This document shows positions 1 to 8,960 of a stretch of 10,254 nucleotides of DNA, piece after piece. Each line of letters begins with the position of its first letter. Positions within the stretch are counted from its first letter, which is position 1. The stretch comes from Caldilineaceae bacterium (GTDB lineage: Bacteria; Chloroflexota; Anaerolineae; Caldilineales; Caldilineaceae): assembly GCA_028819675.1 (NCBI GenBank), contig JAPPKT010000138.1, positions 1-10,254 of the forward strand. The letters run 5' to 3'. Both the position numbers and the translations under genes were made by a program. The notes beneath the pieces are model-generated. The model did not search any database. It was not told the origin of the DNA and saw only the letters and a list, made by a program, of their open reading frames with translations.

Positions 1-1
1 C

Positions 2-25
2 AAGAGCAATCACACATTAGCTCTT
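2..25. terminator. Inverted repeat at the left edge, possible terminator stem
   Basis: AAGAGC (2-7) and GCTCTT (20-25) form a 6-bp stem, extendable by AAT/ATT across a one-base bulge. It lies downstream of the whole minus-strand gene train. A U-tract for that direction would lie beyond base 1 and cannot be seen, so terminator function is a guess. Confidence 0.25.
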
Positions 26-51
26 TCTCGTTACATAGGCTTAGTAGTTAC

Positions 52-80
52 TTTTCGAGTTTTCAGTTTTTAGTTTTTCA
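52..80. repeat. Short T-rich heptamer repeat
   Basis: Successive units TTTTCGAG (52-59), TTTTCAG (60-66), TTTTTAG (67-73) and TTTTTCA (74-80) form an imperfect ~7-bp tandem repeat in the AT-rich tail. Function unknown; slippage-type low-complexity DNA is the simplest reading. Confidence 0.5.
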
Positions 81-196
81 TGCTCGGAGTTCGGTGGGGC
101 ACTGTGATTGAGGAATTATTTGGTTTGAAGAGACGGGTGATTAGGGGTTTGCTAAGCTCGCCGGCTGGGGCGGCGCGGGGTAGGAGGCAGGCTTGT

Positions 197-973
197 TCAC
201 ATGCGCAGGGTTTCGGAGTGGCCGTCGACGGCGAGGGCCTGACCGGAGATACGGGCGCCGTTATCGGAACAGAGGAAGAGTATGGTTGCGGCGACATCGT
301 CGGAAGCAATCAGCGTACGCAGGGAGCTCTTCTGGCGGGATGCTGCGCGGATTTCCTCGACGCTGACGCCGCGGGTTGCGGCCTTGGCGGCGTAGACGCC
401 TTCGATGCGAGGTCCTTCGACGGGGCCAGGGCAGACGGCGTTGACGCGGATACCGAAGGGGCCCAGTTCCATAGCAAGGGTCTTGGTGAAGCCGATCAGG
501 GCCCACTTCGAGGCGGCGTAGGGGGCGCGCAGGGGGTAGCCGTGGAGGCCGGCGGTGGAGCTGATGTTGATGATGGAGCCGCTGCCGCTTGCTTTGAGCA
601 GGGGGATGGCGAGGCGTGAACAGTAGAATGCTCCGTTCAGGTTCACGTCGATGGTGCGTTTCCAGTCGAGCGGCGTGATGTCCTCGGTGTTTGCGGTTGG
701 GCCGGAGATGCCGGCGTTATTCACCAGTATATCCAGCCCGCCGAGATCGCTGGCGACCGTTTGGAAGGCGGACTCCATCTGCCCGGGGTCGGCTACGTCG
801 GCGCGGACGCGGGACAGCCGGTCGTGGGCGCCCTCCAACCGGGCCAGAGCAGCTTCGTCTATATCGCAGAGGCGAACGTGTGCGCCGGCCTGGAGGAAGT
901 GATCGGCTATGGTCCGACCAATTCCGCCGGCTGCGGCGGATATGAAGACGCGCTTGCCGGCGATTCCCTTCAT
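197..973 (-). CDS. Classical short-chain dehydrogenase/reductase (SDR family oxidoreductase)
   Basis: A 258-residue classical SDR, the usual length for the family, predicted to be a cytosolic NAD(P)-dependent alcohol/ketone oxidoreductase. Seen in the sequence: a Rossmann glycine motif near residues 12-19 (SAAAGGIG, where the family usually has TGxxxGxG), Asp37 at the end of beta-2 (typical of NAD(H) preference), NNAG at 85-88, and the catalytic set Asn111, Ser139, Tyr152, Lys156 (YAASK). PGP follows at 182-184 and the C-terminus has the usual SGQ...VDG segment. I chose the ATG at 973, which places the first strand as in other SDRs and is preceded by GGATCTGGAG, although the GGAG is very close to the start. 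An in-frame TTG at 994 would add seven residues (MNHLDLE) but has no visible ribosome site. It is last in the codirectional gene train, 66 bp after the dioxygenase gene. Substrate unknown; sugar-acid or hydroxy-acid dehydrogenases are plausible relatives. Family call is firm, specificity is not. Confidence 0.9.
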   Translation of the reverse strand: MKGIAGKRVFISAAAGGIGRTIADHFLQAGAHVRLCDIDEAALARLEGAHDRLSRVRADVADPGQMESAFQTVASDLGGLDILVNNAGISGPTANTEDITPLDWKRTIDVNLNGAFYCSRLAIPLLKASGSGSIINISSTAGLHGYPLRAPYAASKWALIGFTKTLAMELGPFGIRVNAVCPGPVEGPRIEGVYAAKAATRGVSVEEIRAASRQKSSLRTLIASDDVAATILFLCSDNGARISGQALAVDGHSETLRM

Positions 974-1039
974 CTCCAGATCCAAGTGATTCAAGATGCA
1001 ATGGCCGACTATGGGCCGGGTTGCGAGCGTTGCCGGCTG

Positions 1040-1843
1040 CTATCCGTAGGCGCCGTGGGGGAGGAAGCCGAGAAGGCGCCGCAGGCGGTCATCGGCGCCG
1101 TCGTAGACGTGCTCGGGCATGGTGTAGTTCATGAACGGGTAGTATTTGTGGCCGACGATGCGGCGGGCGTAGGTGACCTGGGTGATGTAGCGGATGCGCT
1201 GGCTGCGGTTGGGGCCGCCGCGGTGCCAAACCTGGTTGTTGAAGAGGATGACGCTGCCGGCCGGTCCGAGATTGTACTGGATGCGGTCTTCCCACTCGGT
1301 GCCGTCGAGCTGGCGGGAGGGGGGACTGGCGCCGAAGAGATGTGAGCCGGGGATGGTCTCGGTGCCGCCGTGCTCGATTTCGATGACGTCGGTCAGGTAG
1401 TAGTTGGCGGTGAAGAAGAGGACGGGCAGATGCACATTGGCCGGGATGTCGCCGTCCTTGACGATATAGTGAGGACGGTCGTCCTGGTGCCAGCCGTCGA
1501 GGCCGCCGCCGGGCGGGGAGATGAAGGAGTTGTTGTGGATGACGTGGCAGTCTGTCCCGATGATGGCTTCGGCGAGCGAGACCATCGGCTCCATGTCGAA
1601 GAGGCGGAGGTTGGCGGGACTTGTCTCGAACATGCGGTGGGCGAGGTGGGCGCGATGGCTCTTGTTGTTGAGTCCATTGGGGTTGTCGCGCAGCGCCACG
1701 TCCAGGTCGGCACGCATTTGTTCGGTCCATTGGGGGGGCAACACGTTGCGCAGGAAGAGGCATCCCTGGCGATGAAACTGGTCCACCCAGGCGTCGATCT
1801 GCTCGTCGCTGGCTTTTTTGCCTGCAAGATAGTCGGTACCCAT
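1040..1843 (-). CDS. Phytanoyl-CoA dioxygenase (PhyH) family Fe(II)/2-oxoglutarate-dependent oxygenase
   Basis: A 267-residue protein of the PhyH family, non-haem iron enzymes that couple oxidative decarboxylation of 2-oxoglutarate to hydroxylation of a substrate. Seen: the iron-binding facial triad as HQD (His119, Asp121) and His207 in VWHRGG, and Arg218 eleven residues after the distal His, where PhyH and ectoine hydroxylase carry the 2-oxoglutarate-binding Arg. The family-typical HGGTETIPGSH lies at 158-168. No signal peptide or membrane segment, so cytosolic. The start is secure: AGGGGAG sits six bases upstream of the ATG. It lies 86 bp downstream of glyQS and 66 bp upstream of the SDR gene, so it may be cotranscribed with the SDR. 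Bacterial members act on many substrates (small metabolites, natural-product intermediates, acyl-CoAs), so the phytanoyl-CoA name should not be taken as function. Confidence 0.92.
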   Translation of the reverse strand: MGTDYLAGKKASDEQIDAWVDQFHRQGCLFLRNVLPPQWTEQMRADLDVALRDNPNGLNNKSHRAHLAHRMFETSPANLRLFDMEPMVSLAEAIIGTDCHVIHNNSFISPPGGGLDGWHQDDRPHYIVKDGDIPANVHLPVLFFTANYYLTDVIEIEHGGTETIPGSHLFGASPPSRQLDGTEWEDRIQYNLGPAGSVILFNNQVWHRGGPNRSQRIRYITQVTYARRIVGHKYYPFMNYTMPEHVYDGADDRLRRLLGFLPHGAYG

Positions 1844-1849
1844 TTTTTT

Positions 1850-1856
1850 CTCCCCT
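1850..1856 (-). promoter_or_regulatory. Ribosome binding site of the PhyH-family gene
   Basis: On the minus strand AGGGGAG is followed by a six-A spacer and the ATG at 1843. This is a strong Shine-Dalgarno match at good spacing and fixes the start of the dioxygenase gene. Confidence 0.75.
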
Positions 1857-1929
1857 AGCTATTCAGTTTCCGGTTCGCGTCCAGAAATCACAACCTGCTT
1901 ACTCCGGCAGGCGTGGACAGTTCAGTCGA

Positions 1930-5031
<3,102 letters not shown>

Positions 5032-5093
5032 GTCTCAACTCGATGGTAGCGGCTTGAATGTAGTGGTTCCCGTTTAATGGGAGACGGTTTATT

Positions 5094-6239
5094 TTAGTCG
5101 CTCTTGACGACAAAGCCATTTTCTTTCACGGCTTGTTGGAAAAGGCTTTCGTCCAATTTCAGGCCGAAGCCGGGCGCGTCGGGCAGCGTGACAAGTCCTT
5201 CATCCACGGCGTAGGCGGAGCTGTCGAGTCCGGGCGTGGAGAGCTCGTCCCATTCGACAAAGGCGAAATTTTTGGCGGCGGGGGCGAGGTGGCCGGAGAC
5301 GAAGTTGCCCAGATGGCGTCCGTAGTGGTGGGGGGCGGTGCGCACGTTCCAGGCGTCGAGTTTGGGGGCAGTTTGCAGCCATTTTGTGAGGCCGTAGCTG
5401 AAGATGTCGTATTGAATCACGTCGACGATGCCTCTGCGGGCGTAGTCCAGGAGGTGAGGCGAGGCCGGTCCCTCGCCGTCGGCGATGAGGACGGACAGCC
5501 CCTCGCGCTCGATCCAGGCGTGCAGGTCCTCGTAGAGCTCATCGTCCTCGTGGAAGGCCTCCTCGAGCCAGAAGAGGTTACAGCCGGCGGTTTCGGTGAG
5601 GATGTGTTTGGCGATGTTAAGGGTATAGCCGTTGTTGGCGTCGATGAGGATTGCGGCATCGGGGCCGACGGCGGCGCGGACGGCGCGGACGACGGCAATG
5701 TCGCGGCGGTTGCCTTCCTCGAGGGGCATGTGACGGGCGCCGCGGCCGACCTTGATTTTGAAGGCGCGGTGGCCGTTCTCATAGCCGAAGCGGGATTCGG
5801 AGGCGATGAGGGCGGCGCCTTCTTCGTCGGTGGAAAGGTGCAGGTCGTCGATCAGGAGTGTGGTGTCGTAGCAGGGCACGCGCAGGGGCTCTGATACCTT
5901 CTTGCCGGCGCGATCCGCCAGGATCTTGTAGACGGGGCGGCCGGTGCGGTGGCCGAGAAGGTCCCAGAGGGGGTTTTCGAGGGCGAAGGCTTTCTGGTCG
6001 ACGCCGTTTTCGGCGGTAATCAGTTCATCCAGGGGAGATCCGAGGAACTGTTCGGCCTGCTGGGGGGTGAGACTGCTGATGCCGAAGCCGGCAGCGCCAT
6101 CGGCGGTTGTGATGCGGGCGAGGGGAATGGGGGCCACCCAGCCGTGGTCGTCCTTCTTGCGGGCGTTGTAGCCGGCCAGGCGGGGGCGGCGGCCTGTCAG
6201 GGTTCCCCATTCGATTGAAGCAATACGCGCGCCGGGCAT
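5094..6239 (-). CDS. Mandelate racemase/muconate lactonizing enzyme family protein (copy 1)
   Basis: A 381-residue enolase-superfamily enzyme; such enzymes abstract the proton alpha to a carboxylate using Mg2+. Seen: an N-terminal capping domain (~1-120), then a barrel with KIK at 161-163 (catalytic lysine pair), metal ligands Asp200 (LIDANN), Glu226 (WLEEAF) and Glu256 (ADGEG), and an Asp278/His305 pair 27 residues apart, the spacing of the His-Asp dyad in mandelate racemase. This puts it in the mandelate racemase subgroup, which holds racemases and acid-sugar dehydratases. The start at 6239 is preferred over the upstream ATGs at 6278 and 6266: AGGAG lies 8 bases before it, and the resulting N-terminus (MPGARIASIEWGTL) aligns residue for residue with copy 2 (MNCATLSAIEWGTL). 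It lies 150 bp after copy 2 and 62 bp before glyQS. The substrate cannot be read from the sequence. Confidence 0.93.
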   Translation of the reverse strand: MPGARIASIEWGTLTGRRPRLAGYNARKKDDHGWVAPIPLARITTADGAAGFGISSLTPQQAEQFLGSPLDELITAENGVDQKAFALENPLWDLLGHRTGRPVYKILADRAGKKVSEPLRVPCYDTTLLIDDLHLSTDEEGAALIASESRFGYENGHRAFKIKVGRGARHMPLEEGNRRDIAVVRAVRAAVGPDAAILIDANNGYTLNIAKHILTETAGCNLFWLEEAFHEDDELYEDLHAWIEREGLSVLIADGEGPASPHLLDYARRGIVDVIQYDIFSYGLTKWLQTAPKLDAWNVRTAPHHYGRHLGNFVSGHLAPAAKNFAFVEWDELSTPGLDSSAYAVDEGLVTLPDAPGFGLKLDESLFQQAVKENGFVVKSD

Positions 6240-6247
6240 CGGCGAAT

Positions 6248-6252
6248 CTCCT
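6248..6252 (-). promoter_or_regulatory. Ribosome binding site deciding the start of MR/MLE copy 1
   Basis: On the minus strand AGGAG is followed by eight bases and the ATG at 6239. The two longer in-frame alternatives at 6278 and 6266 have no purine-rich site before them, so this site selects the shorter protein. Confidence 0.7.
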
Positions 6253-6276
6253 GATCCTGGTGTCATGCTATTGGGC

Positions 6277-6306
6277 ATTGTAGAAAAGATTGTGCGTCAG
6301 TGCCAG
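6277..6306 (-). promoter_or_regulatory. Candidate sigma70-type promoter before MR/MLE copy 1
   Basis: On the minus strand CTGGCA (4 of 6 to TTGACA, 6301-6306) is separated by 18 bases from TACAAT (5 of 6 to TATAAT, 6277-6282). Initiation about 7 bases downstream would give a ~30-base leader ending in the AGGAG site and the ATG at 6239. The -10 would overlap the rejected upstream ATG at 6278, which fits the shorter start. Such matches can arise by chance; no experimental support. Confidence 0.4.
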
Positions 6307-6389
6307 AATGGCGCCCCGCCTATGACAGTTCTGCGGCGGAGGCGCGTGACAGGTTGCGGCGACTTCGGCTGCCGTCCGGGCCTGGTCGG

Positions 6390-7532
6390 TTACCGGCCAA
6401 CGGTAAAGCCGTTGGAAGCGACTGCCTGCTGGAAGAGCTGCTCGTCCAGGGTCAGAGCGAAGCCGGGTGTGTCCGGCATACGTACATACCCCTCCTCCAC
6501 CTGGTAGGCGGAGCCGTCGAGCCCGGGGGTGGTGCATTCGTCCCATTCGATGAAGAGGAAGCCGTCGACGGCGGCGGCGAGATGGCCGGAGACATAGTTG
6601 CCGATGTGGCGCCCGTAGTGATGGGGCGCGGTCTTTACGTTCCAACCGTCGAGGCGAGCGCCGGTCTCGAGCCAGCTGGTCATGCCGTAACTGAAGATGT
6701 CGTATTGGATGATGTCGACGAAGCCGTCGCGGGCGTAGTCGAGGAGCATGGGGGAGGCGAGGCCCTCGCCGTCGGCGATGTTGGTGGACAGTCCTTCGCG
6801 CTCGATCCAGTCATGGAGGTCCTCGTAGAGCAGGCCGTCCTCGTGGAAGGCTTCTTCGAGCCAGAAGACGTTGCAGTCGGCGGTTTCGGCGAGGACCTGT
6901 TTGGAGATGTTGAGATTGTAGCCGTTGTTGGCGTCGATGAGGATGGTAGCGTCAGGGCCGACCTCTGCGCGCACGGCGCGGATCACGGCGACGTCGCGGC
7001 GGTTGCCTTCGAGGAGGGGCATGTGACGGGCGCCGCGGCCGACCTTGATTTTGAAAGAGCGGTGGCCGTTCTCGTAGCCAAAGCGGGCTTCGGAGGCGAT
7101 GAGGGCGGCACCCTCTGCGTCGGTGGCGAGGTGCAGGTCGTCGATGTAGAGGGAGGTGTCGTAGCAGCGGACGAGGAGGGCTTCAGAGACTGTCTTACCG
7201 GCCGATTGGGCCAGGAGCTGGTAGACCGGGCGGCCGGTACGCTGGCCCTGCAGATCCCAGAGCGGGAATTCGAGCGAAGCAGCGCGCGGCGCGACGCCGT
7301 TTGCAGTGTCGATTAGGTCTGCGACTTTTTCGCCCAGAAAGGCTTGGGCTGCCTGCTGGGTCAAGCGTCCGCAGGCACCGAATCCCGTTGTTCCGTCGGA
7401 CGTGGTGATGCGGGCGAGAGGGACCCGGACTTCGTTGCCGTGGACGGGCCCGCGAGAGTTGCAGCCGGCCTGTCGGGGGCGCTGGCCCACGAGCGTGCCC
7501 CATTCGATGGCGGAGAGCGTAGCGCAGTTCAT
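6390..7532 (-). CDS. Mandelate racemase/muconate lactonizing enzyme family protein (copy 2)
   Basis: A 380-residue paralogue of copy 1, nearly colinear with it along the whole length. It keeps every key residue at the same number: KIK 161-163, Asp200, Glu226, Glu256, Asp278 and His305, plus the APHHYGRH segment at 302-309. It is therefore expected to be active in the mandelate racemase subgroup, on a carboxylated, probably sugar-acid-like substrate (inference). The clearest difference is in the capping domain at residues ~21-42 (copy 2: AGCNSRGPVHGNEVRVPL; copy 1 has a one-residue-longer, more charged version). This is the 20s loop, which closes over the active site in this superfamily. The start at 7532 has AAGGAGG ten bases upstream. 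The gene follows the epimerase gene by 66 bp, close enough for cotranscription, and precedes copy 1 by 150 bp. Confidence 0.93.
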   Translation of the reverse strand: MNCATLSAIEWGTLVGQRPRQAGCNSRGPVHGNEVRVPLARITTSDGTTGFGACGRLTQQAAQAFLGEKVADLIDTANGVAPRAASLEFPLWDLQGQRTGRPVYQLLAQSAGKTVSEALLVRCYDTSLYIDDLHLATDAEGAALIASEARFGYENGHRSFKIKVGRGARHMPLLEGNRRDVAVIRAVRAEVGPDATILIDANNGYNLNISKQVLAETADCNVFWLEEAFHEDGLLYEDLHDWIEREGLSTNIADGEGLASPMLLDYARDGFVDIIQYDIFSYGMTSWLETGARLDGWNVKTAPHHYGRHIGNYVSGHLAAAVDGFLFIEWDECTTPGLDGSAYQVEEGYVRMPDTPGFALTLDEQLFQQAVASNGFTVGR

Positions 7533-7542
7533 CTGAAGTCTT

Positions 7543-7549
7543 CCTCCTT
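7543..7549 (-). promoter_or_regulatory. Ribosome binding site of MR/MLE copy 2
   Basis: On the minus strand AAGGAGG lies ten bases before the ATG at 7532. It is the strongest Shine-Dalgarno match in the window and fixes this start. Confidence 0.72.
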
Positions 7550-7598
7550 CTTTCAGGTTTGAGAACGCCTCGACGGTGTGGAGGGCGAGGGCAATGCT

Positions 7599-8657
7599 TC
7601 AGCTTTCTCCGTAGCGAATGCCGGTGGGGACGACATCCGTTTCCTCGCCGCGGCGGATGGCTTCGGCGGTCTCGACGACATTTACGAGGTCGTGCTTGGG
7701 CTGGAAGCCGAGTCGGGTCTGAATTTTGGTCAGATCGAGGGTGAAGTAGTTGGCCTCGGGCAGGCGGGCGTCGGCGTAGGTGAGGCCGTAGCGTTCGGCC
7801 AGCCAGGGGACGGCCACTCCCCAGTCGATGATGGCGGCGCCCCCCAGGGTAAACTCCTCGCCTACGGCTTCCTCCCTCTCGATACCCAATACGAGGCCGC
7901 GGGCGATGTCGCGCACATCGCAGAAGTGCTGCTTATGGGGGACGCCATTGGGGTTGCGGCTGAGAAGGAGCTGATCTTCGCCGGTCCACTTGGCTCTGAG
8001 GTCGTCTAGCATCGCCTGCGTGTCCGGATCATCGCTGTTGTCCCATTTGTAGCGATCGTATGCGCTGCTGAAGGCGAGGCGCATGGGTATGCCGGCCTCG
8101 TTGAAGAATTCGCTGGGTTCGATCACGGTGGAGAAGCGAAATGAGGTCGAGGGCACCTGGTACTGGTAGTAGTAGGCCATGGCAAGCTCTTCGCCGATCC
8201 ACTTGGTGAGGAAGTAGGGCATATGGTGGTAGCGGGCGACCATGTCCTCGGTTACGGGCTCTTCGAAGTAGCGGCCGTATTCTTCCAGCTTCCAGTAGAC
8301 GGCCTCGGTGCAGGCGTAGACGAAGCGGTGGAGATTGGGGCATTCGGTGCGAACGCTTTCGAGCAGGTTGAGCGTGCCCATGGCGTTGATGTCGAGGTAC
8401 TGGCGGTTGTCGAAGGGGCCGCCGAAGGCTGCGGCGATGTGGTAGATGGCATCAACGCCTTTGACGGCGTTGCGGACGTCCTCCAGGTTGCGCAGGTCGC
8501 CGGTGACCGTTTCAACGTTGGCGTAAGAGTCCAATTTATGTGCGCGGCTGGCGTCGCCGGGATAGACGAGTGAGCGGACGTCGTGTCCTTTGTCGAGGAG
8601 ACGGGTGACAAGATTGGCGCCGATGCGGCCGGTGCCGCCGGTTACCAGGATTTTCAT
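7599..8657 (-). CDS. NAD(P)-dependent epimerase/dehydratase family protein (extended SDR, copy 1)
   Basis: A 352-residue extended SDR, the class that includes nucleotide-sugar epimerases, uronate dehydrogenases and related NAD(P)-dependent enzymes; predicted cytosolic. Seen: N-terminal Rossmann motif TGGTGRIG at 6-13, VTGDLRN at 51-57 (the adenine-contacting D-L/V element), YHIAAAF at 72-78, NAMGTLNLLES at 91-101, Thr117 in YACTEAVY, and the active-site Tyr148/Lys152 pair (PYFLTK). FRFSTVIEPSEF follows at 173-184, then a variable insertion (~200-225) and the C-terminal TRLGF segment of this class. It lacks the Asp-Glu after the catalytic Thr that marks dTDP-glucose 4,6-dehydratase, so that activity is unlikely. 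The start at 8657 has GAAAGG seven bases upstream, as in copy 2. It is followed at 66 bp by MR/MLE copy 2. The substrate is unknown. Confidence 0.92.
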   Translation of the reverse strand: MKILVTGGTGRIGANLVTRLLDKGHDVRSLVYPGDASRAHKLDSYANVETVTGDLRNLEDVRNAVKGVDAIYHIAAAFGGPFDNRQYLDINAMGTLNLLESVRTECPNLHRFVYACTEAVYWKLEEYGRYFEEPVTEDMVARYHHMPYFLTKWIGEELAMAYYYQYQVPSTSFRFSTVIEPSEFFNEAGIPMRLAFSSAYDRYKWDNSDDPDTQAMLDDLRAKWTGEDQLLLSRNPNGVPHKQHFCDVRDIARGLVLGIEREEAVGEEFTLGGAAIIDWGVAVPWLAERYGLTYADARLPEANYFTLDLTKIQTRLGFQPKHDLVNVVETAEAIRRGEETDVVPTGIRYGES

Positions 8658-8960
8658 TGCGGGACCTTTCGGATTGTCAGGTTCAGGGACTCAGTCTTTA
8701 CAGCTTGCGTGAAGGGACAGAATCTCGGCGAAATCTTGAATGACTTTTTGCAGAATTTATGTGCAACCAATTGCTAATTATCCGGCACCTGAATCTTCCT
8801 GCCAAACGGCGGGGCCGGCTTGGTGGCTGGGTTCGTGGTCTGAATCAGGATTTGCGGGATTTACGGGGATTTTCAGGATGGCAGAGGATGGAATGATGGC
8901 TCCGGGGCGATTCTTTAGCGGGGACAGATTGGTTCGTTTGTTGGGCTGGAGAACGCGGCA
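8658..8960. other. 303-bp intergenic spacer between the two epimerase genes
   Basis: No convincing gene. The half next to the copy 1 start (about 8700-8790) is more AT-rich than its surroundings and is where a promoter for copy 1 would be expected, but I found no clean -35/-10 pair. The middle holds a degenerate 9-bp tandem repeat (listed separately). A plus-strand open frame across 8740-8976 has no ribosome site or family features, and its SESGFAGFTGIFRM stretch is just translated repeat. Confidence 0.6.
8838..8899. repeat. Degenerate 9-bp tandem repeat (CAGGATTTG-like units)
   Basis: After GTCTGAAT come successive units CAGGATTTG (8846-8854), CGGGATTTA (8855-8863), CGGGGATTTT (8864-8873), CAGGATGG (8874-8881), CAGAGGATGG (8882-8891) and AATGATGG (8892-8899). 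From memory, intergenic arrays reading GTCTGAATCAGGATTT followed by further GGATTT units are dispersed in genomes of several distant bacterial phyla; I cannot confirm this here. No coding function; origin and role unknown. Confidence 0.6.

Larger units (their letters stand above)
1..196. other. Non-coding tail downstream of the SDR gene
   Basis: No gene is supported here. The first ~125 bases are clearly more AT-rich than the rest of the window and hold a short heptamer repeat and an inverted repeat (listed separately). Open frames crossing it have no ribosome site or recognisable protein features. It is the 3' flank of the minus-strand train. Confidence 0.6.

Noticed and set aside
1879..1918. 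Nested inverted repeats (GTCCA/TGGAC around CCTGC/GCAGG) after glyQS as a terminator
   Set aside because: Stems are only 5 bp with long interruptions, and no T-run follows in the transcribed direction.
5032..5093. Promoter for glyQS using TAAAAT or TACATT as -10
   Set aside because: No acceptable -35 at 16-18 bases from either hexamer, so I do not call it.
6240..6278. N-terminal extension of MR/MLE copy 1 (start at 6278 or 6266)
   Set aside because: No ribosome site before those ATGs. The candidate -10 overlaps the first one, and copy 2 aligns exactly with the shorter start.
6300..7316. Plus-strand open frame of 338 codons opposite MR/MLE copy 2
   Set aside because: A shadow of the real gene. 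The same low-complexity antisense frame appears opposite copy 1 (5133-5894), which shows it simply mirrors the conserved coding strand.
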